Under the pieces are notes generated by a model. That model saw nothing but the letters and a program-made list of their open reading frames with translations. It did no database searches and was not told the DNA's origin. Shown here one piece after another: positions 22,684 to 32,700 of a stretch of 64,000 bases of DNA. Origin of the DNA: JBDHWG01 sp039810085 (GTDB lineage Bacteria; Chloroflexota; Anaerolineae; Epilineales; JAHCIE01); NCBI GenBank assembly GCA_039810085.1, contig JBDHWG010000002.1, forward strand, positions 62,001 through 126,000, written 5' to 3'. Each line of letters opens with the position of its first letter. The first letter of the stretch is position 1. Both the position numbers and the translations under genes were made by a program.

Positions 22684-24849
22684 TTACCGCACGGCCCATA
22701 CGCTGATCACATCGTCCTTGCCGCCGGCGGCAATCGCTCGGCCGTCGCGCGAGAAAGCAACGGTGTAGATTGGGCCAGTCGGCCCGCGTAGCTGGCGTAC
22801 CTGGGTGCCGGTGTCCACGTCCCAAATCGCGACCTGGCTGTCGTATCCAGCTGAGGCCAGCAGCCGCCCATCCGGAGAAAACGTGACGCCAATCACCGGC
22901 TGCTCGCTGCTAGAGAGCTTCCGTCTCTCTGTTTGACCCCTCAGCGGCCACAGCCAGACTGTGCCATCGCGGCTTGCGGAAGCCAGGATAGCCCCGTCCG
23001 GCGAGAAGGCCAGGGCATTCACAGCTTGAGAGTGTCCGACAAAACTCACAGTTTCATGCCCATTCTCGGGGTCCCACAGGTGAACCGTGTTGTCCGCGCC
23101 GCCTGACGCCAATACGCGCCCATCTGGGGAAAAGGCTACGGCGCGGACCGCGGCTGACCCAAGGAGACGGTTGCGCTCAGTGCGATCTTCAAGAGACCAA
23201 AGGCGCACCGTTTTGTCGCCGCTCGCCGAAGCCAGTATACGCCCATCAGGCGAGAAGGCGACGCTGTTGACCCAACTATCATGTCCTTGCAGCGTGGCGA
23301 ACAGGTTCCCGTTTTCCGCGTCCCAGAGTCTAATACTATGATCGTCGCTCGCTGATGCGAGGAGTCGACCGTCGGGGGACCAGGCAACACTAAAGACAGA
23401 CTTGGCGTGTCCACCAAAAGCTCTGATCTCGCGGCCAGTTGCCGCGTCGCTCACCCTCATCAGGTTGTCATCCCCTACGGATGCCAATCGGCGGCCATCT
23501 GGCGAGAATGCAACACTCTCGACCGCCGGAAGATGCCCAGGGAGACGCGACACTATGTCGATGTCTTCTGTCCGCCAATGCTGACTATAACGCTCGGCCA
23601 GGTCGCGGCGCAGCTCAGGGGAGCGGGCGACCCGGTCCGGAATGTCGCGATACGCCGCATCCAGGCGATTCAGGGGTATAATGAGCTCGGCGCAGTCGTT
23701 CCACCTTCCGTTGTCGTAGGACTGGATGGCCGGACGATAGTAACTCTCACGGAGAAGAGTCGGCCCATCCTTGTAGTTCTGATCCAGGCTCAACAAGGAC
23801 TGCAAATTCTTGCGGGCGGTATCCCAGTCGCCCGCCGCTAGAGCCGTCTGCGCCGGTTGGTAATATGACTCGCGCAGCAGGACCGCGCCGTCCTTGTAGT
23901 TCTGATCCAGGTTCAACAGGGACTGCAAATTCTTGCGGGCCGTATCCCAGTTACCTGCCGCGAATGCGATTTGCGCCGGGCGGTAGTAGGATGTTCGCAG
24001 AAGGGCTTGCGTGTCCCGGTAATTCGGATCAATTCCGCTCAATTGGGTCAGTTCAGCCTGGGCCGCCTCCCATCGCCCGGCGTCCAGCGCAGCCTGAGCG
24101 GGTTGATAGTAGCTCTCGCGCAGCAGAGTGGGCGCATCCTTGTAGTCTAGAGAGGCGAGCAGCGTGCGCGCCGTTTGCCATTGCCCAGCGTCGAAAGCGG
24201 TGTGGGCTGCCTGGTAGCTGCGCTCAGTCTGCCAGAGGCGATAGCCGAAGTAGCCGGCAACCGCCAGGAGGAGCAAGAGGACAAGGGCTGCAATAGTGAC
24301 GTAGCGCCGCATCTTCGCGACGTGTTCCCGCTGCTTAGTAAGACCGACGGCCAGGTATTGGAGCGCGTCTGCGGCAGCTACCGCTTCGGAGGCGGCATTT
24401 CTCAGCTCGAGTCCTGGTACTCCTGCAGCATCACGCTGCTTCAGCCTATGGCGGGCGGCATCGAACATCCACGACAGGCCAAGAGAGGCAACGATGGCCT
24501 CACCTCGCCGCTGCGCTTCCTCGACCTGTTCGACCTGAGCAAGGGCCGTATTGCTAATCGTTTCCAGGTCGGCTGACGCTGAGACTTGGGCTATTCGCCG
24601 CTGGGTTTCGGCATGCTTTGTGCACTCGTCCTTGAGCGCCTCGGCCGCTGTTTGCGCCTGCTCGAAGGCTGCGTTTGCCGCTCGTTGAGCCTGGCTCCGC
24701 GCCGCCTCAGCCTGGCTCTCGGTCTGGCTCCGCTGGGGGTGGGCAGTACGGAAGGCGCGCAGCCACTCACGCTGAAGGAGCACAGACTCAGGTTCCGCAT
24801 GTTCCACTTGGAGGCTACTCACATTCCTGGTCAAGTCATTGACTGCCAT
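22684..24849 (-). CDS. Membrane protein: coiled coil, one TM, ~40-residue repeats, seven WD40 repeats
   Basis: A 721-residue protein. Residues 40-180 are helical/coiled-coil and rich in Ala, Glu and Gln. A TM lies at 183-205 (YVTIAALVLLLLLAVAGYF). About five repeats of ~40 residues (LLRESYYQPAQTAL, GDWDTARKNLQSLL) form a TPR-like rod to ~410. Seven WD40 repeats (AFSPDGRxLASxxxDxTVxLW pattern) make a complete propeller to the C-terminus. KMRRY before the TM suggests the N-terminus is inside and the WD40 domain outside, though WD40 proteins are more often cytoplasmic; topology is uncertain. A likely scaffold linking the FtsK-like ATPase to the envelope. AGGAGAGAGTC precedes the ATG. Confidence 0.88.
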   Translation of the reverse strand: MAVNDLTRNVSSLQVEHAEPESVLLQREWLRAFRTAHPQRSQTESQAEAARSQAQRAANAAFEQAQTAAEALKDECTKHAETQRRIAQVSASADLETISNTALAQVEQVEEAQRRGEAIVASLGLSWMFDAARHRLKQRDAAGVPGLELRNAASEAVAAADALQYLAVGLTKQREHVAKMRRYVTIAALVLLLLLAVAGYFGYRLWQTERSYQAAHTAFDAGQWQTARTLLASLDYKDAPTLLRESYYQPAQAALDAGRWEAAQAELTQLSGIDPNYRDTQALLRTSYYRPAQIAFAAGNWDTARKNLQSLLNLDQNYKDGAVLLRESYYQPAQTALAAGDWDTARKNLQSLLSLDQNYKDGPTLLRESYYRPAIQSYDNGRWNDCAELIIPLNRLDAAYRDIPDRVARSPELRRDLAERYSQHWRTEDIDIVSRLPGHLPAVESVAFSPDGRRLASVGDDNLMRVSDAATGREIRAFGGHAKSVFSVAWSPDGRLLASASDDHSIRLWDAENGNLFATLQGHDSWVNSVAFSPDGRILASASGDKTVRLWSLEDRTERNRLLGSAAVRAVAFSPDGRVLASGGADNTVHLWDPENGHETVSFVGHSQAVNALAFSPDGAILASASRDGTVWLWPLRGQTERRKLSSSEQPVIGVTFSPDGRLLASAGYDSQVAIWDVDTGTQVRQLRGPTGPIYTVAFSRDGRAIAAGGKDDVISVWAVR
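23768..24013 (-). repeat. Tandem 123-bp repeat within the TM/WD40 gene
   Basis: Two adjacent 41-codon units (23,768-23,890 and 23,891-24,013) are nearly identical in DNA over long stretches (for example CCTTGTAGTTCTGATCCAGG in both), far more than other copies in the same gene. This points to a recent duplication or gene conversion. Confidence 0.7.
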
Positions 24850-24884
24850 GACTCTCTCCTGATGCGACGCCGCATCGTCTGGCG

Positions 24885-25100
24885 CTATTTCACGTTCCGC
24901 TGAACCTCTGCCATGACCTGCCCCAGCTTATCCATCTCGCGGGCGACGATGTACACCTGCCTATCAAGCGGCTCCCAGTACTGCAGAGAGAACTCCCGAC
25001 TAACAGAGTCACGCCAAACCGCCTGCGTTGCTGCCCATCGCTGGGCCAAAATAGCGAAGGCCGACTCGAGACTGGAACTGCTCTGGCTCAAAGGAGTCAT
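24885..25100 (-). CDS. Small WXG100-like helical protein (WRD variant)
   Basis: A 71-residue helical hairpin candidate. The central turn reads AVWRDSVSREFSLQYW, with W-R-D where WXG100 proteins have W-x-G, followed after five residues by Phe. The nearby 91-aa protein has the same W-R-D-x5-F. Size, composition and position next to an EccC-like ATPase fit an EsxA/B-like small secreted partner, but it is shorter than the usual ~100 residues. GGAGAAGGA precedes the ATG. It lies between the ParB-like protein and the WD40 gene, with gaps of 22 and 35 nt. Confidence 0.65.
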   Translation of the reverse strand: MTPLSQSSSSLESAFAILAQRWAATQAVWRDSVSREFSLQYWEPLDRQVYIVAREMDKLGQVMAEVQRNVK

Positions 25101-25122
25101 GCGTCCTTCTCCAATCCCATAC

Positions 25123-26088
25123 TCAGATAACCCTTGCCGGTAGGCTTGTGATACCTAGTTCGCGCGCGATGTAGAGGCGATGGAAGCCATTAAGGACCTG
25201 ATAGCCGTTCCCCGCCCTTTCTAGGGTGATGGCATCCTGCCCATAGAAGGCGTCATAAATGCGCCGATAGCCTTGCGAGTCGGAAAGGCCCTGTTGGGCA
25301 TCCAGGTCGGAGAAGTAGTCCGCGTCTTTTCCTTGCTCCACCGCCGGCCGCACCACCGCCTCGAGAGTACGGATGCCGGCGACCATCTCAGCGTGGGAGA
25401 TTTTGTGGAAGTCGTCCGGGCTGTGAACATAGCTATCGCTCAGATCAATTTCAGCGATAGGTACTGCGGCGAAGGGGGACGCGCCTTGCAGTGGCGAGTT
25501 GCTGATGCCGGAAGACGGGCTGCTCATGGACTCTACCGCCTGGCTTGCCCCCAGGCCGGTCGCAAGCCCGCCTACCCCGCCGGCAAACCCCACACCGACG
25601 CCAGCGTAGGCGCGCAGGCTATTCAGTTTACGCTCGAGAAAAGCCGTCGCCCTTGTCATCTCAACACTATCCCATTGATGCAGGCGCTGCGCCTCTGTTC
25701 TGAAGGTAAGGACAGCGTCGGCGAAAACGCGTTGATAGCGCATCGCAACCCGTAAGCTCTCTTCGACCTCGGCCAGACGGCGCTGCGCGGCCCTGAGCGC
25801 GTACATTTCTTGGTCGCAGTTGGGCCGGTATGAACGGCCCGTTTGTGGGTCATAATAGACACGGGATTGGCAGACCTGTAGCGCGTAGGCAGCCTGCTGA
25901 ACGGCTGCCCGACAGCGTCTTTCTTCAGACTGCCAGAAACGCACTCTCTCGGCGAGCCAGTCTTCCATACGCGCAATGTCCCGAGTGGCGGCTGCGAGAA
26001 ATTCTTCGGCGTGAGCAGAGAAGCGTTGTAGCCCAGCCTTCAGGTCTTCCAGAGCGGCAATGGACTGAACGTGGACGGAATTGCTCAC
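25123..26088 (-). CDS. Helical (LXG-like) protein with C-terminal ParB-like domain; candidate type VII-type substrate
   Basis: A 321-residue protein. Residues 1-165 are long helices with heptad character and aromatic positions (MEDWLAERVRFWQSEERR), reminiscent of the N-terminal targeting helices of LXG/WXG proteins. A glycine-rich hydrophobic stretch (~168-185) and a Ser-rich linker follow. Residues ~210-321 form a ParB-like domain ending ITLERAGNGYQVLNGFHRLY and ARELGITSLPARVI, with the GxHR core. ParB-like domains are found in segregation CTPases and in nuclease-like effectors. Fusion to a secretion-like helical region suggests an effector, which is inference. GTG start with AGGAG overlapping the stop of the upstream WXG100-like gene. 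Confidence 0.8.
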   Translation of the reverse strand: MSNSVHVQSIAALEDLKAGLQRFSAHAEEFLAAATRDIARMEDWLAERVRFWQSEERRCRAAVQQAAYALQVCQSRVYYDPQTGRSYRPNCDQEMYALRAAQRRLAEVEESLRVAMRYQRVFADAVLTFRTEAQRLHQWDSVEMTRATAFLERKLNSLRAYAGVGVGFAGGVGGLATGLGASQAVESMSSPSSGISNSPLQGASPFAAVPIAEIDLSDSYVHSPDDFHKISHAEMVAGIRTLEAVVRPAVEQGKDADYFSDLDAQQGLSDSQGYRRIYDAFYGQDAITLERAGNGYQVLNGFHRLYIARELGITSLPARVI

Positions 26089-26098
26089 GAGGTACTCC

Positions 26099-26374
26099 TT
26101 AGCGTTGGTTCAGGTAGTCGCGCAGGCGCTGGGCTTTGCGCAGCAGGAATGGGATCTGCTGGTCGCTCGAGCGCTGGAACTGATTTAACACACGCATGGT
26201 TTGCTCGAACTCCTGGGCAAACTTCTTTTGTTCCTGGTCACGCCATGTGTCGCCCAGACCATTGAACTGCCCCTGCAGGCGGGACATGCTCTCTCGAAGT
26301 TGCTGGTTGAATTGCTTCAACTCACGGGCGAACCGCTCGATCTCCTCAGGACTGGCGATGGCTTGCGGTGACAT
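26099..26374 (-). CDS. WXG100-like protein (WRD variant)
   Basis: A 91-residue helix-turn-helix protein of the size of EsxA/EsxB. Two amphipathic helices (IERFARELKQFNQQLRESMS; EFEQTMRVLNQFQRSSDQQ) flank the turn LGDTWRDQEQKKFAQEF. The Trp is followed by R-D rather than x-G, then Phe five residues later. WXG100 proteins are dimeric substrates or partners of type VII secretion motors. The ATG at 26374 is fixed by GGAGG 5 nt upstream; the open frame to 26506 is only read-through of the kinase gene's 3' end in another frame. Confidence 0.82.
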   Translation of the reverse strand: MSPQAIASPEEIERFARELKQFNQQLRESMSRLQGQFNGLGDTWRDQEQKKFAQEFEQTMRVLNQFQRSSDQQIPFLLRKAQRLRDYLNQR

Positions 26375-26403
26375 GTGTCCTCCACGCGCTAGAGAGTGCG
26401 TAC

Positions 26404-29400
26404 CTAAAGTACTTTTAGAACAAAATGCAGGATCGCGAAGACAAGAATCACAACCGCGGCAAGCACGATCGGCGTGACAATGAAATATACTCTGTAGTCG
26501 TTCCAAATCTTGCCCAGCTTGCTTCCGGAGGACTCAAGCTGCTGCACCGTTGGCTTCGCCCGAGAGGCTCCCCGCCGCGATGCCTCGGCTGCGTATGGGT
26601 GAACGACACCCGGGGCAGGCGCTGCAACCTGGTCACGGGCGGCAACGCGCGCCTGTCCGTTGAGCGAACCTCGCAACTCGCTTAGCTCTTGCGCCAACCC
26701 ATCCATCCTCCGCTCAAGAGCCTGGGTCTTTGACGCCACTCTCGTCGTAACTTGACGCTCTAATTCTTCGGATACCCAGCTATCAGACGACAGGGTGACA
26801 GGCCGGTCCACCCGCGTGGAGTCCGGTGCGGTGAGGCTATGGAGTACTGTCTCAAGTTGACGGCAGCGGTCTTCATACGCCTGTCTGCGCTGGTCTATAT
26901 CCGTCAACTGCTTGTCCAGCTCGGTGAGGCGCCTGTCAAGCACCTCGGTCTTCGTTTCCGTCTCCTGAATGACCGCCTCGTCCCTCTTCACCTGCTCGAT
27001 GGCGCGGTTCAGCCGGCCTGCGGCCTCTTGTGTCTTGCGCTGCGCATCCTCCGCCTTCCGGTGGAATTGCAGGGCCGTGTCGAGAGCCTGGCTGAACGCG
27101 TCATTGGATTTGTGAAGCTCGGTTTCACTTTCCTTCAGCCGCTCAATACTCGCTTGCGCGAACGTTACCTTCTGGACGTAAGCCCTAGCATCGTCTTCGA
27201 GTTTCTCGGCGCTTCTTCTCAATTGATCCCGCTGGCGGTCGATCTCTTCCAGGGCCTTGCGAGCCGTCTCGATGCGCGCGAGGTTGTGTTCTACATCGGT
27301 CAGCGATTCTCCAATCTGCTGGCTCTGCTCGAACAGCGATTGATGCGTGTGCAGACTGTCGTTCAATGCGTCTAGCCTTGCGGTCAAGGTTGCGGCAGGA
27401 GCATCCATCTCAGCTTGGGTGAAGGAGATTTGCTGCTGTAGGCGCTTCAGGTCGTCGCTGAGACGGTGTGCCTGGCGCATGCGCAGCAGATGCTGGTTAC
27501 TCAGCGGCCCCGCCTGGTCATCCGAGAGCGGCTTGCGGCTGAAGAGCTGGACGTTACCGGCGGCGTCCAGGATGTCGTCAACCTGGTGGTTATCCAGCGC
27601 CGCCAGGGCAACCTGCGGATCATCCGGAAATGGGAGGGGGGTATCCGACGTCGGTGCATCCGATGGAGCGAGAGTCTTGGCAAGGGCCTGGCGATACTGG
27701 GTGAAGCACGCTTTCCACTCCTCGACGTAGCTCTGGACTTCGCTGGCAAGGCCGAGCACAGGCGGGGCAATCGGCGTAAGCCGCCCCAACATTCGCTCCG
27801 TGTCGTTCAGTTGATCGGGCCAGCGCCAGCCGTCCTCGAGGCAGAGCGTGCGCAGGGACGCCAAAATGGCGCGTTGACAGCCGGCCAGAAGCAGCGCTCT
27901 ATCATCCTCGGAGAGCGGGGCATCAGTGCGTTGCCGCAGGTGGTCAAGGGCAGGCTCAGTGTAGCCAAGCGTCAACAGATCATCCACATACAGCGCATGG
28001 GAAACGAAGGCGTAGTCGGCCTGCTCTTCGTCCGTCGCAGCATCTTGTTTCGCAAGCGTATTAAAGGCGTCGCGGGAATCGAGGCACAACTTGCCTACAT
28101 CGGGCCAGCCGTCGTCGGCCCGCTGAAATTCCTGGCGCAGAGCGTTGACCGTGGCTGCGAAGGTTTCTCGCGCCTCCTCGACGCTTACGGCTAGGCCCTT
28201 CTCAGCCTGTGCCTGACTAATCTGCGCGTCGAGGGCGCCAATGTCCGCGCGCAGCTTCTGAGCATAATCAGACCTGACCCTTGCCAGGTCTTGCCAGCGA
28301 GCCACAGCGTCAGCGTACTGCGTCGCGACATGGGCTGTATCCACCGTCTCCGCTTGTGCTGCGGCGACGAGGTCGCGAATTTCGAGTTCCATCGCAATCG
28401 GTTGGATGAGCTGCCTAAACTCTTCTCGGAAGCCATCCGACACGTTGTTCTCCGCCTGAGACAGTGTTGTACTCTCCCCGGTCAGCACGGTCTTGTCGTT
28501 CTGAGTCGCCGGGTCTTCGAGCGTCTCGACGAGTTGGGTCAGGAGGTCAACCGCAGGTCGGAAGTTCTCAGCCCTCGCTCGGGCGGCGCTGATCCCGACC
28601 CGAGCGACGATGGCCCAACGCTCAATACGGAGAGCCGCGCGGCGCATTGCGAGGTCCGAACCGCTTAGCCGACGAAGCGCTTCGACCGCTGTGTCATACG
28701 CCCGCTGGTCATTGAAAACGTTCAGAGCAGCCCGAATTCGCTTGACGGCCTCGGCCGCCTCCACTGTTGCCAGTGATGCAAACTGCGACGCTTCTTCCTT
28801 AACCGCCGTTAATTTGGGGGACACTGTCGCCTGTCCTGACGTACGCTCGGCGAGATCCAGCCAAGTCAAGGCTTCCTCCGCGTGGCGTGCCTGCGCAACC
28901 GGGTCAGTGGCGCGCCGGGACTCGGCCACTTCGCTTTGCGCCTTGTCCAGAAGGTTACCCGGCGCCTCGGCTGCCACGGCCAGTCGCGCCTGGTGGGTAA
29001 GCAAGTCCTGTAGCAGCTCGTCGGCGGTGTGGTATCCCCAGGTTTCGCGCGCGTCGCGCGCTTGCATCAAGATCGAGCGCCACCCACGGCTAAGCACCGC
29101 CCAGGCGGGGTCAGTCACATCGTCCAGTGCTGGGAGGGCATCCACCCGACGCCCTAACAGCAGCTCGGCCCATACCTGACCGAAGATGCGGATATCCTGG
29201 CGGATAGCCTCCTCCCGGAGTGACTTCTTGCTCTGGCTGGCGTCAGTGGGCCGAGGCATATCGCCAGCTCGGTTCCAATCGAGAACGACGAGACGCTTGT
29301 GATTGGCGTCCCAATACAGGTCGCCGCTCTTGCGGTCGCCGCGCGAGGCGATGGACACGCGATGCGCTGCCGAGAGGAGGCGGGCATACGCAATGCCCAC

Positions 29401-29778
29401 CTCCAGTGCGAGCGCCTCCTGGAATCGTCCGTCAGGTGTTCGCGGCGCGTAACTCAGCTGCCACTCGCGGGGGATGTACTCCATCACAATGATGTCACCC
29501 GGCGTACCGTCTGCCAGTTTGCCTTTGTGCGCCCAAACGACCGACTCCTTCGCGTCTGTCCGCTGCAATCTTTCCAGGATCGACAATTCATCCCAGAATT
29601 GGACCAGTAGATCGGCCCGGGTGTCCGAACGCGCGATCTTGACCGCGACCGGCGCCGCCTTAATGTCAGTAGGGTCGAGGCCTTTCCACGTCTTCGCGGT
29701 CGCGCCTTCTCCAATCGGCGTCGGCTCCAGTTCATAGCGACGCTCGGTTTCAGTGTCAATCACGACGGGTGCGGTCAC
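26404..29778 (-). CDS. Membrane-anchored kinase-like protein with giant coiled-coil region
   Basis: An 1124-residue protein. N-terminal protein-kinase-like domain (~15-270): glycine loop IGEGATAKTWKG, VAVKIA (Lys47), catalytic-loop-like SRGDRKSGD (Asp148, Lys150) with Asp in place of the usual Asn, and DWN (Asp167) instead of DFG. The key Asp/Lys residues survive, so activity is possible but atypical. About 800 residues of helix and coiled coil follow. A single TM closes the protein (VYFIVTPIVLAAVVILVFAI), leaving almost nothing outside, so it is tail-anchored with the kinase inside. The GTG start overlaps the stop of the upstream 1910-aa gene by 4 nt (GTGA), indicating translational coupling. 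Confidence 0.85.
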   Translation of the reverse strand: MTAPVVIDTETERRYELEPTPIGEGATAKTWKGLDPTDIKAAPVAVKIARSDTRADLLVQFWDELSILERLQRTDAKESVVWAHKGKLADGTPGDIIVMEYIPREWQLSYAPRTPDGRFQEALALEVGIAYARLLSAAHRVSIASRGDRKSGDLYWDANHKRLVVLDWNRAGDMPRPTDASQSKKSLREEAIRQDIRIFGQVWAELLLGRRVDALPALDDVTDPAWAVLSRGWRSILMQARDARETWGYHTADELLQDLLTHQARLAVAAEAPGNLLDKAQSEVAESRRATDPVAQARHAEEALTWLDLAERTSGQATVSPKLTAVKEEASQFASLATVEAAEAVKRIRAALNVFNDQRAYDTAVEALRRLSGSDLAMRRAALRIERWAIVARVGISAARARAENFRPAVDLLTQLVETLEDPATQNDKTVLTGESTTLSQAENNVSDGFREEFRQLIQPIAMELEIRDLVAAAQAETVDTAHVATQYADAVARWQDLARVRSDYAQKLRADIGALDAQISQAQAEKGLAVSVEEARETFAATVNALRQEFQRADDGWPDVGKLCLDSRDAFNTLAKQDAATDEEQADYAFVSHALYVDDLLTLGYTEPALDHLRQRTDAPLSEDDRALLLAGCQRAILASLRTLCLEDGWRWPDQLNDTERMLGRLTPIAPPVLGLASEVQSYVEEWKACFTQYRQALAKTLAPSDAPTSDTPLPFPDDPQVALAALDNHQVDDILDAAGNVQLFSRKPLSDDQAGPLSNQHLLRMRQAHRLSDDLKRLQQQISFTQAEMDAPAATLTARLDALNDSLHTHQSLFEQSQQIGESLTDVEHNLARIETARKALEEIDRQRDQLRRSAEKLEDDARAYVQKVTFAQASIERLKESETELHKSNDAFSQALDTALQFHRKAEDAQRKTQEAAGRLNRAIEQVKRDEAVIQETETKTEVLDRRLTELDKQLTDIDQRRQAYEDRCRQLETVLHSLTAPDSTRVDRPVTLSSDSWVSEELERQVTTRVASKTQALERRMDGLAQELSELRGSLNGQARVAARDQVAAPAPGVVHPYAAEASRRGASRAKPTVQQLESSGSKLGKIWNDYRVYFIVTPIVLAAVVILVFAILHFVLKVL

Positions 29779-32700
29779 GCCATCCTCCTCAAGGTGCGAG
29801 ATTCGGTCATGACGATGCGTTCCCAGTCCTGTTCCGACGTCAAGCGCCGGTAACAGACGAGCGCAGCCACTGCGCCCAGGTCCTGGATGACACGCGGCTC
29901 ATCGGCGAAAGGCTTCCGCCATGGCCCGGCCGGTGGGGCAGGTGGGCGCGGCGCGGGCAGTGCGCCACACTCGCCGCAGCGCTTGTCGCCCGGTTCCATG
30001 GGATGACCGTTGACGCAGCGAATTTCGCCAGGCTCAACCGGCGTCGTCGCGGCTTGCGGCTGGTAGCGATCCAGAAACTGGTTCCAGGCTCCTGTCACGC
30101 GACTGTTTGCCCCGTCGAACGCTTGGCGCAACGCCGTCACCAGGGCTGCATCCTCAGGCAGGCCCGCCGCAAAGCGGATAAGCCCCGCCACACGCGGATC
30201 GAGGCCGCCGCTGCCCGCGTCCTGGCTGGGGAGAGGTAGGGCCTTTTCGATAGAACCTGGTATCTGGATAACGGCCACATCCTGGCGCGTTTGAACCCAA
30301 CCGGCGGCAAAGGCCAGCAGGTACAGCTCCGCAAGTTCATTGCGTTCCAACGCCGTGACGATAAGGGGGTGCAGGACGTGATAGTCCTCGTCGACGACGT
30401 CGCGCGCCTCCAGGCGTTGCTCGTACGCGAGAGCGTTGCGCTCAGCCTGGAACACGGGCGTGCGTACCGCCGGTTCGCTGAAACGCTGCGTTTGACGACC
30501 GGCTTGCGTCGTGTAGATCCGCAGAGCATCCCGCAACTCGGGGACGTCCCACAGCGGCATCAGCGTGTATTCGCGCACAAGGCTCATCGCCATGCGGTCG
30601 GTTGTGGAAATGACCTGCGTCGGAACCGTCTCGAGATGCGCCGGAACGCGGCTGCGGGGTGTGCCAAGCGTCGTAAATACGCCCTTGAGCCGGGTGAGAC
30701 TTTCATTGTCCGTGTCTTCCTGGATATCCTGTGATAGTCCCGCAGCCGCTATCTGCTCGCCGTCTAAACCGGTCGCGTTCGCCGCCGGATCGAGGCGCGG
30801 CGCAGCCTTGGGCCAGATCGTCTCGACCAGCTTGTCGGCCGGGTAGTTCTCGCGCGTGGACAACTGCGTGGGGAGCACATCTGCCAGATCAATGTCAATC
30901 CCCTGCTCCTTCATCCATTCCTGGACGACGTATTCCGCCAAGCGCTTTAGCTCATCGGCGACACGCTCCACCGACTTGGGGTCCTGGCTGTCTAGCGCGA
31001 TCACGTTGGAGCCTTTGCCAAACGTGACCACGCCCAGGCGAATCGCGCCATCCTGGGCCATCATCCAGTAGAAGCGGTCCAAGTATCTGGTCAGACGTCC
31101 CTCAACAGCGGCGTACCACTCCGTCGCGAGGTCCCGCTGCTCCTGGGGCGAAGCCATCATCTCCTCTTGGGTTGACGGCCGCGACCAAAGATACTGGCGC
31201 ACGGCCACTTGATCCATCTGGTCGCGCCGCCTGTCCACTTCGGTCTGCCGCAGCGCCAATTCATCGGCCAGTCCGTGCACTCTCTTCTGCGGGTCCTTGA
31301 TACCAACCAGGAGGCCGCGCATACCCTCCAACGACGCGATGGTTCGGTTCACAGTCTGGAGCCAGCCCTGGATTTGCTGGGCAGCCTCCGACCAGGTGGT
31401 GGCGTCGGCTTCCCCCCCTCCCAGGAGCCTCTTCAGGCGCTGCAGGAAGCCGGTCTTCGCGGGAGCAGGCTCGGCGGCGGCCTTGGCCTGCTGATCCTGC
31501 GCCACGGCATACGCGCTTTGCAGTAGCCTCTGGACGGCTTGCGCAAAGGCAAGCCCCTCGTCGATCCGCAGGCCGCGTTGGCGCGCATTCGCATCACTGG
31601 CCGCCGTCCCGTTGAGGATGAGGCGCAAAGCGTAGTCGAGATAATGGGCAAACGGACGGCCGCTGCCATTCGCCAGGTCTCGCACCTCCGCCGGCGGCGG
31701 CTGCGCGTGCATGGCGAGATCGCCGACGGCGCGCATCCCTTCCGGCGGATCGCCTGCCTCATGAGCGCCGGTGACGAAGCGGCGAGCTGCGTCGTCCGCT
31801 GTGTGGGTCGACGGAAGCCCGCTGGCTGCCGGCGCCACGCTCGTGGTTGCCGCAGTAACTGACCCGCCGAGGAAGACGTCGAAGAGCTTTCTCGCCCAGC
31901 GCGCCGTTACAATGTCCACAATATCCATCATCGGCAAGCGATAGACGTAACTGCCGGCTGCGCCAACGATGGCCTGCCCCGTCTGTTGCTGCTTGACAGC
32001 GACCTGATTGCGGACGTTCTGGCGATAGTCCAGTCTTGCGCCCGCCGCCACACCGCTATCCATGCGGAAGCTGATGACGTCCGCCATCGAGGCGAAGGTT
32101 GTTGCCCACGGCTCCCGCGACTTGCCTGGCGCGACAGTCACGTCCCCCCGGCTACCAAAGAGGCTGATGTCGTCGAACAACTGCCAGTTGATGCTGCCGG
32201 TTAGGGGCGTCTGGCCGTCAGCGGACGTCTCGCTGCCGCGCGCGTAGGTGATGGGGAACGATGCGCCACTCGCCATCTGGAAGCGGCCAATCTCGCGCAG
32301 GGATGCCGTCGTATTGAGCTGGAGGATGGGCAGCTTGTCGCCGACGACTTCGTGGAACGCGCCTGGCGTGGTGAAGTACCCTTCCAGTTGGACGTTGCCA
32401 TTTGTCGGTACAACCCCTCGCGCAGCGCGGCGAGCGAGGTACGCGAGGTCACTCAACACGCCGCTCATCCCACCTGTTAGAGAGCCGACAAGAATGATGC
32501 GGACCAATGGGCTGCGCCTGGCGAGATCGGCGCTGTTGCCGACAAGCGTCTCCCAGAGACGAGCCGCGTCGCGGGCCACCTCGGGGTCAAGCGAGCCGCC
32601 CGCCCCGTCGCCTGATGGCGTCCCCTGGCGCAGTTTTTCGATCAGGCCCGCGCGCGCCATCGGTCGGCGGCTAAACGTGCCAGACTGGAGGGAGCGCTCG

